Shown here piece by piece: positions 1 to 6,705 of a stretch of DNA of 15,989 bases; the stretch's first letter is position 1, and each line of letters begins with the position of its first letter. Where the stretch lies: NCBI GenBank assembly GCA_903938955.1, contig CAJAFJ010000357.1, positions 1-15,989 on the forward strand. The letters are read 5' to 3'. Under the pieces are notes generated by a model that saw only the letters and a program-made list of their open reading frames with translations, did no database searches and was not told the DNA's origin. The stretch is from an uncultured beta proteobacterium (GTDB lineage: Bacteria; Pseudomonadota; Gammaproteobacteria; Burkholderiales; Burkholderiaceae). The position numbers were made by a program, and so were the translations under genes.

Positions 1-873
1 AGCCTCGGTGTGCAGGATTTCGATCCTGAAGTACAAAAGGCGGTGCATCGTGTGCAATCGGTTGAAAAAGTCGCTTCATTGGTCATAGCGGCACGCCAAC
101 TCAGGTTTACCTCTGTCAATCTGGATCTGATGCTCGGTTTGCCGCGTCAAACGCCCGAGACGTTTGAGCAAACGCTGACTCAAGTCTGCGCCTTGCGCCC
201 CGACAGCATCAGTTTGTATGTGTATGCGCATCAGTCAGAGCGGTTCAAGCCCCAGCGCAGGATCGCGGCTGATGAGTTGCCGGATGCTGCGGTCAGGGTG
301 GCTATGCTGTCACGTTCGATAGCCGCCTTGACCGAAGCGGGCTATGTGCATTTGGGGATGAATCATTTCGTGCTTCCCACCGATGCGCTGGCCATTGCCA
401 AACGGCAAGGGCGCCTGCATCGCCATTTACACGGCTACAGCACCCAACCCGACGGGGACCATATTGGTCTGGGGGTTTCTTCCATTGGGCGCATGGGCGC
501 CACCTACAGCCAAAATTCGAAAAATCTGGAAGAGTATTTTGATCACCTGGATCAAGGGCTATTTCCTGTGGTGCGGGGCTTGGGTTTGTCACGCGATGAC
601 CTGGTGCGCCGTGCCGTCATCATGTCCCTGATGTGTCAGGGGGAGGTTTTGTTTGAGTCGATCGAACTGGCACACTTGGTGGTGTTCAAAAAATACTTTG
701 CGGCTGAATTGGACGAACTCCAAACATTCGTGGAGCAAGGCCTGGTGACGTGCGATCACAGTGGTTTGCAGGTCACGAGCACGGGCCAGTGGTTTGTGAA
801 TACGGTGGCCAAGGTGTTTGATCGCTATGCGCAGGCAGACCGTCTGCGCGCCCGGTTTTCCGGGATCATTTAA
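1..873 (+). CDS. hemN: Oxygen-independent coproporphyrinogen III oxidase, C-terminal part (5' end outside window)
   Basis: Frame 1 is open from the first base to TAA at 871-873 (290 residues). The window begins inside the family segment SLGVQDFDPEVQKAVHR, so the GTG at position 10 is internal and not a start. HemN is a cytoplasmic radical-SAM enzyme that oxidatively decarboxylates coproporphyrinogen III to protoporphyrinogen IX without oxygen. Seen here are the substrate-domain blocks LDLMLGLPRQT, LHRHLHGYSTQPDGD and IGLGVSSIGRMGATYSQN, followed by the C-terminal HemN domain. The GYST/IGLG pattern points to true HemN rather than HemW. The iron-sulfur CxxxCxC motif would lie upstream of the window. 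The frame runs intact to a normal terminus. The next gene starts 9 bp downstream, so co-transcription is likely. Confidence 0.93.
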   Translation, partial: SLGVQDFDPEVQKAVHRVQSVEKVASLVIAARQLRFTSVNLDLMLGLPRQTPETFEQTLTQVCALRPDSISLYVYAHQSERFKPQRRIAADELPDAAVRVAMLSRSIAALTEAGYVHLGMNHFVLPTDALAIAKRQGRLHRHLHGYSTQPDGDHIGLGVSSIGRMGATYSQNSKNLEEYFDHLDQGLFPVVRGLGLSRDDLVRRAVIMSLMCQGEVLFESIELAHLVVFKKYFAAELDELQTFVEQGLVTCDHSGLQVTSTGQWFVNTVAKVFDRYAQADRLRARFSGII

Positions 874-882
874 TATCACCGA

Positions 883-1560
883 ATGCTAACTTCACTCGCT
901 GCAACAGCACTTCTGATGGGTTTGGCGGGTGGACCGCACTGTATTGCCATGTGTGGCGCGGCCTGTGCCGGGATTGGTCAGGCTGCGGGCGAGCGAAAAA
1001 CCTCGGCCATGTGGAGTTTTCAGGCCGGGCGAATCCTGGGTTATTCCGCCCTCGGCTCACTGGCCGCAGCCTCCATGCAGGGCTTGGGCTGGATGTCGGT
1101 TCAGACCGCTGCACTCAGACCGGTGTGGACCCTTTTTCATGTAGCGACGCTGGTGCTCGGCTTGTTGTTGATGTGGAACGCACAGCAACCTGTCTGGTTG
1201 GAACAAACGGGCCGCAAAATATGGCAGGGCGCACGCGCATTGGCCCAAGGGCGCGGCCGGGGCGCGCCCTTGGTGATTGGCGCGCTGTGGACTTTTTTGC
1301 CGTGCGGGCTGCTTTATTCGGCACTGCTGGTCGCCGCCTTGACCGGCAATGCGCTGGATGGCGCGCTGGTCATGGCCTTGTTTGCGGCGGGTACCAGCGT
1401 GTCCTTGATGGCTGGCCCCTGGCTCTGGCTGCGCTTTAGTGGCAAAGGGGCTGGCGATTGGGGCGTGCGGCTGGCGGGTTTGGCCTTGGTGGGCAGTTCC
1501 GCCTGGGCGATCTGGATGGCTTTTTTTAGCGAAGACGGCTTGTTTTGTGTGCCTTTATGA
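883..1560 (+). CDS. TauE/SafE (UreH/DsbD_2-like) family membrane protein
   Basis: The protein has 225 residues and is strongly hydrophobic, with about six membrane segments. The motif GLAGGPHCIAMCGAACAG near the N-terminus and FLPCGLLYSALLVAALTGNA in the second half are the two pseudo-symmetric Cys/Pro motifs of the cytochrome-c-biogenesis/UreH-like transmembrane family, often labelled sulfite exporter TauE/SafE. Related proteins sit next to hemN and cbb3-oxidase (cco) genes in many proteobacteria, where a role in copper or oxidase maturation has been proposed. The hemN neighbour fits that setting, but the substrate cannot be read from the sequence. The ATG at 883 is preferred because the hydrophobic core starts at once and hemN ends at 873. 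No clear Shine-Dalgarno sequence is visible. It is a host gene. Confidence 0.82.
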   Translation: MLTSLAATALLMGLAGGPHCIAMCGAACAGIGQAAGERKTSAMWSFQAGRILGYSALGSLAAASMQGLGWMSVQTAALRPVWTLFHVATLVLGLLLMWNAQQPVWLEQTGRKIWQGARALAQGRGRGAPLVIGALWTFLPCGLLYSALLVAALTGNALDGALVMALFAAGTSVSLMAGPWLWLRFSGKGAGDWGVRLAGLALVGSSAWAIWMAFFSEDGLFCVPL

Positions 1561-1750
1561 CTCGGGTGGTCACTGTATCTGGTGAGACTTGACCCAGCTG
1601 CTGTCTCACAGATGGAGCGCTTGGGCCAATGATCACGAGTGTGCTGGCCACGAATCCCGACTTGACCCCCTGCACCTGCACCGTTGCGTGCAATCACCTC
1701 TGCGTCGTTCAGTCTGACGCAGCAGGCTGCTGGCTGGGATAATCCCCGCC
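1561..1750. other. Host intergenic region upstream of dusA
   Basis: No open frame with coding character was seen. The region contains a perfect 7-bp inverted repeat, GTGAGAC (1582-1588) and GTCTCAC (1603-1609), with a 14-nt loop and no T run. This may be a weak end signal for the TauE/SafE gene or chance. The right part carries the candidate dusA promoter. Confidence 0.5.
1714..1743 (+). promoter_or_regulatory. Candidate sigma-70 promoter of dusA
   Basis: A -35-like CTGACG (1714-1719) and a good -10 hexamer GATAAT (1738-1743) are separated by 18 bp. A start about 7 nt downstream would fall at or next to the dusA ATG (1751), implying a nearly leaderless mRNA. No Shine-Dalgarno sequence is visible before the ATG. 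After integration this promoter drives only a 24-codon stub. Inferred from sequence only. Confidence 0.4.
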
Positions 1751-1825
1751 ATGCTGAGCCCCAAACCCATTCCCGCCGATTTCTGGAAAATGTCCGTTGC
1801 ACCGATGATGGACTGTGGCGACTGA
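1751..1825 (+). pseudogene. dusA: dusA 5' fragment cut off by element integration
   Basis: The ATG at 1751 begins MLSPKPIPADFWKMSVAPMMD, the N-terminus expected of tRNA-dihydrouridine synthase A in betaproteobacteria. The SVAPMMDW block of the flavin/TIM-barrel enzyme should continue WTDRHCR. Instead the frame reads CGD and stops at TGA 1823-1825. DusA reduces uridines 20/20a in the tRNA D-loop. The break falls exactly where dusA-associated integrases are known to recombine. Such elements normally bring a replacement 5' end, so an intact dusA should exist at the right junction outside the window. This stub is therefore a relic of integration, not evidence for loss of the enzyme. Confidence 0.8.
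1797..1816. other. Left attachment site (attL core) in dusA
   Basis: dusA-like sequence (ending CACCGATGATGGACTG) stops at about 1815, after which host homology is lost. The crossover core should lie in the last part of this block, which encodes APMMD. The exact core needs the right junction, which is outside the window. Everything to the right is organised as phage early genes. Confidence 0.65.
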
Positions 1826-1830
1826 AATAA

Positions 1831-1871
1831 AAAAGCCCAATCAGATCAAGTACTTATCTGATTTGGCTTTT
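1831..1871 (-). terminator. Rho-independent terminator of the leftward operon
   Basis: Arms at 1831-1846 and 1856-1871 pair at 15 of 16 positions around a 9-nt loop. Read leftward, the stem is followed by TTTTTTATTT, an excellent terminator. It lies just after the last leftward gene (stop at 1901) and just inside the element, so early transcription should not run into host DNA. Read rightward it has only a short T tract and would be weaker. Confidence 0.8.
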
Positions 1872-1875
1872 GGCC

Positions 1876-1896
1876 ATGTTGCACTAATGTTGCACT
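1876..1896. repeat. Tandem ATGTTGCACT repeat next to the junction
   Basis: ATGTTGCACT occurs at 1876-1885 and again at 1887-1896, an 11-bp period of about one helical turn. Its location roughly 60-80 bp inside attL is typical of arm-type integrase or excisionase sites. That role is inference. Confidence 0.4.
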
Positions 1897-1900
1897 TGCT

Positions 1901-2140
1901 CTATGGGTTGTCCCATCGTCCGTCAGTGCGAGGATTTATTCCTTCTGGACAAACCTGGCATAAAAAACCTCTATTCCGACAGTCGGCTGCTTCATCTAAG
2001 GCGTCTGAAATAGGCTTTGGAGGCGTATTCCACCACCAATCCGATTCACATATTCCGCAGCCAAGATCAATCCAAACTTGGAATAGCGCGGGCTTGTCAG
2101 CTTTATCATGCTGTACTGGAGCATGGGAATTTTTGATCAT
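1901..2140 (-). CDS. Small phage protein with two CxxC pairs
   Basis: The protein has 79 residues and is the last gene of the leftward operon. It contains LGCGICE and, about 35 residues later, LCQVC, a pair of CxxC knuckles that could bind one zinc ion. The ending EGINPRTDGRWDNP resembles small uncharacterised phage proteins that close with PDGRWDNP-like tails. The start ATG (2138-2140) overlaps the PrtN-like stop as ATGA, and GGAG sits just upstream inside that gene, so translation is probably coupled. The terminator follows about 30 bp after the stop. Function is unknown; a zinc-binding fold is inferred from spacing only. Confidence 0.65.
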   Translation of the reverse strand: MIKNSHAPVQHDKADKPALFQVWIDLGCGICESDWWWNTPPKPISDALDEAADCRNRGFLCQVCPEGINPRTDGRWDNP

Positions 2141-2409
2141 TCTCCAGCTCCTGCCAATTGCTTGGCTTCCTTGACAGCCGCTGCCCGACGGGTATCAAGG
2201 TACTCGGCCAGATCGGTCAGGTGAACGCCCTTAGCAGCCTTTTGTGAGCCCGCCTCGATGCGCAGCAGCGGAATCTTGATCTCACCGATTGCCACTTTAC
2301 GAAAGAACTTATCCAGCGTCAGGTGGGGGAAGTAGTCCCGCACCACGGATGATGCGGGGATGACTGCCTGGGCGTTGTATTGCGCCATTAAAAGGAATGC
2401 GGTGTTCAT
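2137..2409 (-). CDS. PrtN-family (pyocin activator-like) transcription factor
   Basis: The 90-residue sequence opens MNTAFLLMAQYNAQAVIP and continues VVRDYFPHLTLDKFFRKVAIGEI, IEAGSQKAAKGVHLTDLAEYLD and a basic helix. This is the full-length pattern of the pyocin activator PrtN family. In Pseudomonas aeruginosa PrtN binds P-boxes and turns on pyocin genes after SOS relief of PrtR. Homologues are common at the ends of early operons in proteobacterial prophages, where targets are mostly unknown. The ATG at 2409 is chosen over longer in-frame extensions because GGGAGG lies just upstream and the family begins here. The gene overlaps its upstream neighbour as ATGA. A plausible role is activation of late element genes outside the window (inference). 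Confidence 0.88.
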   Translation of the reverse strand: MNTAFLLMAQYNAQAVIPASSVVRDYFPHLTLDKFFRKVAIGEIKIPLLRIEAGSQKAAKGVHLTDLAEYLDTRRAAAVKEAKQLAGAGE

Positions 2410-2654
2410 GATCCAACCCTCCCTGCCAGCGCCTGGGCGGCCTTGTGCAACCGCGCATTGAACCAGCGGCGCAGTGCGTATGACCTGGCAATGCTGACGA
2501 CCATGAAGACGAGGCCGATCTGGATGTTTTGGCCGAATGTGAAAGTGGCGCCGTAAAACGGGTAAACAACGAGCTGCACAGCCAAGTTGATGAAGTAGCC
2601 GATCAGCGTGTTGGCCCATGCTTCGATCAGGGATTGAAGGCGGCTTTGGGTCAT
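2406..2654 (-). CDS. DUF7220-like small membrane protein
   Basis: The protein has 82 residues: MTQSRLQSLIEAWANTLIGY, then two hydrophobic helices (about residues 15-35 and 42-60), then SIARSYALRRWFN and a basic tail. The QSR...E...N start, the FGQN turn and the YxLRRWFN end are typical of a widespread uncharacterised phage family I recognise as DUF7220. It should sit in the inner membrane as a two-helix hairpin with a cytoplasmic basic tail. GGAGG precedes the ATG (2654), and both ends overlap neighbours as ATGA. The biochemical role is unknown. Confidence 0.8.
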   Translation of the reverse strand: MTQSRLQSLIEAWANTLIGYFINLAVQLVVYPFYGATFTFGQNIQIGLVFMVVSIARSYALRRWFNARLHKAAQALAGRVGS

Positions 2655-2908
2655 TGAGGCCTCCGTTTTGACATGGGCGAATGTTCTTTGAAAGCCGAAT
2701 TTGAATAATTTTCGAGACTTACTTCACCCATCAATGCAATTTGAATTGCCGTCGATTGCTCTGGCGTCATTTTTTTGACGCGCATACCATCGCCATAGAC
2801 TTGAGCAAACATAGTCTCACCTGGCTTGATCGACATGATGTAAGGCTCCAGCAGTTCGCGCTGCTCGTCGGTCAAGTCGATGACGAAAGTTTCATTGAGA
2901 TTAGTCAT
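2651..2908 (-). CDS. Hypothetical protein, 85 residues
   Basis: An acidic, soluble protein starting MTNLNETFVIDLTDEQREL, with no motif I recognise. The region LLEPYIMSIKPGETMFAQVYGDGMRV looks like mixed alpha/beta, and the C-terminus is basic (MSKRRPQ). The start at 2908 overlaps the upstream stop as ATGA, with a purine-rich GGAAG upstream. The stop overlaps the DUF7220-like gene. It is part of the tightly packed leftward operon. Being real is supported by the gapless ATGA chain; its function is open. Confidence 0.65.
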   Translation of the reverse strand: MTNLNETFVIDLTDEQRELLEPYIMSIKPGETMFAQVYGDGMRVKKMTPEQSTAIQIALMGEVSLENYSNSAFKEHSPMSKRRPQ

Positions 2909-3381
2909 GCTTCCGCCCCCACTGTAAAAACCTGCCCTTTGGCTTTGCGGTCCAGAACTTCCAGCATGGCGTCGGTGATGGCCACTTGGCCAAGCTGGGT
3001 GATTTGTTGCTGGTGTGTGGCCAGCGCCTGGATCATGGCCAGACGGCCTTCACCGTCAAAGTTCCAGTGCTTGCCTTGTGCGGCGCGGCGGTCGGCGCGC
3101 ACGATGGCCATTTGGGCCTCGATGGCATCGTCCAGATCGGACTGGCTGCAGTGCTTTTCGGCCAGCACCATGATGACGTTGCACATCGTGGCCAGCGCAG
3201 TGCGGTCTGCATCATTGGCAGCGCCTTCCTGGACGCTTTTGAAGGCGATCTGGGCGGGCAGCTCCACATTGTTTCGCATGGCCGTGTTCATGGGGTTGCG
3301 GGCGATGGCGCGAAATACGGGGTTGCGGGCCAGCAGCTGCACGGACTTGCCGCGGGCGGGGATGAAGGTTATGCGGCTCAT
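2905..3381 (-). CDS. Hypothetical phage protein, 158 residues
   Basis: The N-terminus is basic (MSRITFIPARGKSVQLLARN), followed by a predicted all-helical body: FKSVQEGAANDADRTALATM, LAEKHCSQSDLDDAIEAQMA and ALATHQQQITQLGQVAITDA. Similar helical proteins of this size follow ParB-like genes in prophages of Burkholderiales, and they have no assigned function. It starts by ATGA overlap with the ParB-like stop (3378) and ends in an ATGA overlap with the next gene. The conserved neighbour suggests a shared role with the ParB-like protein, but this is inference. Confidence 0.7.
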   Translation of the reverse strand: MSRITFIPARGKSVQLLARNPVFRAIARNPMNTAMRNNVELPAQIAFKSVQEGAANDADRTALATMCNVIMVLAEKHCSQSDLDDAIEAQMAIVRADRRAAQGKHWNFDGEGRLAMIQALATHQQQITQLGQVAITDAMLEVLDRKAKGQVFTVGAEA

Positions 3382-5756
3382 GCTGTCACCAATACCGCAC
3401 GGGCACCGCGTTCGTTGCAGGGGCTGACGTGGCCTTCTTGCTCCAGCATGTCCATCAGCTCCAAGGCTTTGCTGGTGCCCACTTTGAGGCCTTCTTTCAG
3501 CAAGCGGACGTTGGCCTTTTTCTCTTTCTGGATGAGGTCCAGCGCGGGTTGATACAGCGGGTCGTCAGTGGCTGGGAGGGGCGAGGGCGCCAGCACTTTA
3601 AATGTGCCATCAGGTTGACGCGCAACAATACCTTCTTCGCCCATGCGTTCGATCAGGCATGCGGCGTTGTTGTAGCCAATGCCCAGCACACGTTGCAGCC
3701 GTGAGATTGATGCAACGCGCTGGATCACCACCATGTTGGTGGCCGTAGCGTAGAGCGTTTCATTAATCTCCGAAGCGTCATGAAGGGCTTCAGGCCGCGC
3801 AGTCGCGGCCTGCTCGTTGCCCTGTGACGCGTCAGCGGCACCTGAATCGGTCTCCTGGCTTTGCATCGCGGCAGCGATTTCGGCTTGGGCTTCGGCGGCG
3901 GTCATCTTGCGCTTGCGCAGCGGGGCGGCGTTTGTATTTGCGCTTGCACTTTTCACCTGGCCACTGGCCCCCCCCGCGCTAGCGTTAGCTTGCGCAGCAG
4001 GGGCGTTAGGTGAAAGCGGTTTTTCGTCGTCGGTTCCGGCCTTGTTCAGGGCTTTTAACTCGGTTTTCAGGGTGCGGATTTTCTCAAGCGTGGCTTTTTG
4101 AACCTCGTTTTTGGCCGTGCTACGGATTTCGGTCGTGTTCACGTTGAGGTCACGCGACAGGGCATCAAACCGTGGGGTGGGCTCGATGGCGTTCTGGTAG
4201 TAGCTCTGGCTGCTTTCGGGCTCAATCATCAAAATCACCATGGCCCGGTACAGGTCGGGGCTGCCGCATGCCTGGATGTGCAGGCGCAGGGCTAATTCAT
4301 CCGCTGAATAGTCATTCTCGATCGCCAGCTCAATGCCAAAGGCATGGGCCATGTCTTCGTTGAGAAACTCACCAATCATGCTGAGCAGGTAGGAACGTAG
4401 CAGGGTGTTTGAAATCAGCTCAGTCGCTTTGACAACGTGGCAGGCATGCACGGCAGTGACCAGCGCTGCAAAGATGGCTTTGCGGGCCACTTTGTCGGTG
4501 TCTTTTTCAATCTGGAGTTTGATGTGTTCAATCTCTTCTTCGATGTCGTTGGCCTCGCGCTTGTGGCCCTTGGGCAGTGAGGCTTTGACCAGGCCTTTGG
4601 CGATTAGCACCGTCTCGGCTTCTTCGGTGGGAACGCAGGCGGTGAGGGTCTTGGTCCACGGGTTTTCGATCAGCACTGGGGCCGGGCCGTCTTTGCCCAG
4701 CAGAATGCCCAGGCTGGCGGGCTGGGTGCCATCGGCCACGTCCTGGCGCTCTTGGTTCAGGGGGCTGTAGCCGTCAAAGGTGCCGTTCCACTTGTTGCAA
4801 ATGGCCTCGGCTTCGTCGCCGGTGATCAGGCGCATGCCTTTGGTGGCGGCGGTGGCCAGCATGGCCTCGCGCTGGGCGGCGACTTTAGTGTCATAGCAGG
4901 GCGGGTCGGTGCAGATGTCTGTACTGGCAACATCGGCAAACATGTCGGGGTTGGCGCCGGTGCGCTTGGGGCAGGTGCGGCAAGCGCCGGCGCTGGTCAG
5001 GGTGGCATCGCCCAGCAAAAACGGGGCATCTTCCAGGCGCAGCATGACGTGGGTTTGCAGCCACTTGCCAAAGGTGCGGGTGCTGGGGGTCTCGCCCTGC
5101 CAGTCGGCGCGGGTGGCCTCGGTGAGGGCTTTGAGCTGGAGCTTGGTGTCGGGGATACGGGCAATGAGCAGGGCTCGGCTGGTGTCGATGGTGCCTGCAC
5201 GCAGGTGCTCTTTGCACTCTTGGGTCAGGTCCAGCAGCTTGAGGCGGCCATACACGTAGGCGCGGCTTTTGCCGATTTTGGCGCCCACGTCTTCTTTGCT
5301 GATGCCGGTGGCGGCGCACAGGCTTTCGTACCCTTCGGCTTCTTCCAGTGCGCTCAGATCGTCGCGCTGCAAGTTTTCGATGATCTGGATTTCAAGCACC
5401 TGGTGGTCGGTGAGCTGGCGAATGAGGGCGGGGATGGTGGCGACACCGGCCAGCTTGCAGGCGCGGTAACGGCGCTCACCGGCCACCAGCTCGTGGGTGG
5501 GGCGCGGCTGCAGGCTGCCATTGGGGGCATAGATGGCAAAGGTTTCTTCCAGGCGGCTACCGGGCAGGGGGCGCACCAGCACCGGCTGGTGCACGCCGCT
5601 GGCTTTGATGCTGTCGGCCAGTTCAGCCAGCTTAATGGCGTCAAAGGTCTTGCGCGGGTTGGTGAGGCTGGGGACGATCAGGTCAACACGCAGGTGGGCA
5701 AAGTCGTCTGCGGTGTCGGCAATGGCTTCGCCGGATTGGGTTGAATATTCGGTCAT
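3378..5756 (-). CDS. Large ParB/Spo0J-family protein with tandem C-terminal FtsK-gamma-like winged helices
   Basis: The protein has 792 residues, about 2.5 times a normal ParB. Residues about 15-110 form the ParB N-terminal domain, including LTNPRK, ELADSIKASGVHQPVLVRP and the CTP-binding GERRYRACKLAG box. Next come IIENLQRDDLSALEEAEGY and a KorB-like helix-turn-helix (GISKEDVGAKIGKSRAYVYG). Around residues 250-285 is a four-cysteine cluster (CRTCPKRT ... CTDPPC) that may bind zinc. A long helical middle and a low-complexity Ala/Ser linker follow. Residues about 664-713 and 728-792 each look like the FtsK gamma winged helix (LxxA...GYNNAACLIERMGEEGIV and LYQPALDLIQ...ALELMDMLEQEGHV). The start ATG at 5756 has GGAG eight bases upstream and an ATGA overlap with the gene before; longer readings are antisense-like Arg/Pro/His-rich junk. 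It probably binds element DNA, for partition, replication control or regulation. The exact role is unknown. Confidence 0.88.
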   Translation of the reverse strand: MTEYSTQSGEAIADTADDFAHLRVDLIVPSLTNPRKTFDAIKLAELADSIKASGVHQPVLVRPLPGSRLEETFAIYAPNGSLQPRPTHELVAGERRYRACKLAGVATIPALIRQLTDHQVLEIQIIENLQRDDLSALEEAEGYESLCAATGISKEDVGAKIGKSRAYVYGRLKLLDLTQECKEHLRAGTIDTSRALLIARIPDTKLQLKALTEATRADWQGETPSTRTFGKWLQTHVMLRLEDAPFLLGDATLTSAGACRTCPKRTGANPDMFADVASTDICTDPPCYDTKVAAQREAMLATAATKGMRLITGDEAEAICNKWNGTFDGYSPLNQERQDVADGTQPASLGILLGKDGPAPVLIENPWTKTLTACVPTEEAETVLIAKGLVKASLPKGHKREANDIEEEIEHIKLQIEKDTDKVARKAIFAALVTAVHACHVVKATELISNTLLRSYLLSMIGEFLNEDMAHAFGIELAIENDYSADELALRLHIQACGSPDLYRAMVILMIEPESSQSYYQNAIEPTPRFDALSRDLNVNTTEIRSTAKNEVQKATLEKIRTLKTELKALNKAGTDDEKPLSPNAPAAQANASAGGASGQVKSASANTNAAPLRKRKMTAAEAQAEIAAAMQSQETDSGAADASQGNEQAATARPEALHDASEINETLYATATNMVVIQRVASISRLQRVLGIGYNNAACLIERMGEEGIVARQPDGTFKVLAPSPLPATDDPLYQPALDLIQKEKKANVRLLKEGLKVGTSKALELMDMLEQEGHVSPCNERGARAVLVTA

Positions 5757-5989
5757 GCTGTTGCTCCGGTAGTGATGGGTTTGCCGCACAGGGTGGTGAC
5801 GCGGCCGTCGCGGTAGTGCAGACGCTCGCCGGGGCGGCTGGGGTGGCCGAGGGCGTTGTCTGCACCGTTGCGCATGGACTGCACGGCGCCATCGCGGGTG
5901 GTGCTGTACGAGCCTTTGGTGTTGCTGTTGCAAATCTTGCCGACGATGGGCGGCACGAAGGGCAAGGGGGATTTTTTGCGGGCGGTCAT
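5753..5989 (-). CDS. Hypothetical phage protein, 78 residues
   Basis: A small basic protein, MTARKKSPLPFVPPIVGKIC, then STTRDGAVQSMRNGADNALG and a tail LHYRDGRVTTLCGKPITTG. No domain is recognised. GAGGAA lies 8 bases before the ATG (5989), inside the tail of the upstream gene, and the stop overlaps the ParB-like start as ATGA, which supports it being translated. It might be a small DNA-binding or regulatory peptide coupled to the ParB-like protein, but nothing in the sequence proves this. Confidence 0.65.
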   Translation of the reverse strand: MTARKKSPLPFVPPIVGKICNSNTKGSYSTTRDGAVQSMRNGADNALGHPSRPGERLHYRDGRVTTLCGKPITTGATA

Positions 5990-5991
5990 GA

Positions 5992-6675
5992 TTAATATTC
6001 CTCGGTGCCGCGCGCGATGCTTGAAACGTCATCAGCATCGATGTCAATGACCAGTGCAGTGCGCCCCACGTACATGGCCATCAGCAAGCCGTCGAATTGG
6101 CTGATGACATTGGGCAGACTCTTGGGGGTAAGGTCTTTTCCGTTCATTCTCATGGCATAGACTTCTCCTTCTTTGTTGAGATCTATGCTGAAGTCAGAGC
6201 CATATTTACTGGTACCGGACACTTCTCTATCAAAAGACAGATGGGCATATCCATAACTTGATATCTCAAGCTCTGCAAAAAAGGACTCGTGCTTTTCTTT
6301 ACGTAGCCCTTCTCGAACCACCATCATGAACTCTGAGAGCGCAATGGTGCTTGGCACATCGGGCACTACGTAGTCGATGGCTTTGCGCATGGCAGTCTGG
6401 ATCGTGGCGTTGTTGGCCGTGTGCACCGCATTGGTCAGAGACGCGTTTAAAACCTGCTGAAACTTGGCGGTGTCTTCAATACTCAAACCATGCGGCAGGG
6501 CATCGGCCAGTTGCTTTTTCAGGGTGTCGCTGAACGCGCTTCGGTAGCTGGTGGCATCGTCAATGGCACGCTTGAGTGCTTCCATGATGGCTTTGTCAAC
6601 CAAGGGCTGAATGCGCTCTGTGGACACGGCTGCTGTGATGATGCTGGCGAGGTCAAGGTCAATATTGATGTTCAT
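5992..6675 (-). CDS. Hypothetical protein, 227 residues
   Basis: The N-terminal half is helical and acidic/amphipathic (MNINIDLDLASIITAAVSTE, repeated Ala-rich helices to about residue 100). The C-terminal half is mixed (SFFAELEISSYGYAHLSFDR, SIDLNKEGEVYAMRMNGKDL). The base composition of its second half is visibly more AT-rich than the neighbouring ParB-like gene, suggesting separate acquisition. I do not recognise a family. The start at 6675 has no strong Shine-Dalgarno sequence (only CCACC/AAAAA upstream). The stop lies 2 bp before the next start. It belongs to the leftward operon. Confidence 0.72.
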   Translation of the reverse strand: MNINIDLDLASIITAAVSTERIQPLVDKAIMEALKRAIDDATSYRSAFSDTLKKQLADALPHGLSIEDTAKFQQVLNASLTNAVHTANNATIQTAMRKAIDYVVPDVPSTIALSEFMMVVREGLRKEKHESFFAELEISSYGYAHLSFDREVSGTSKYGSDFSIDLNKEGEVYAMRMNGKDLTPKSLPNVISQFDGLLMAMYVGRTALVIDIDADDVSSIARGTEEY

Positions 6676-6705
6676 GATTTTTGGTGGTGGTTACTGGTGG
6701 CAGGC

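Noticed and set aside
1815..2174. Rightward frame just inside the junction as an integrase remnant
   Set aside because: It shows no tyrosine-recombinase motif, begins across a terminator stem, and is antisense to the last leftward gene.
4752..5744. Long rightward frame of 330 codons opposite the ParB-like gene
   Set aside because: It is Gly/Ala/Val-rich, has no ribosome binding site, and runs antisense to strong ParB motifs. Such frames are expected opposite GC-rich coding DNA.
5757..6047. N-terminal extension of the ParB-like protein
   Set aside because: The extension reads as Arg/Pro/His-rich out-of-frame sequence of the 78-residue gene. GGAG and an ATGA overlap support the start at 5756.
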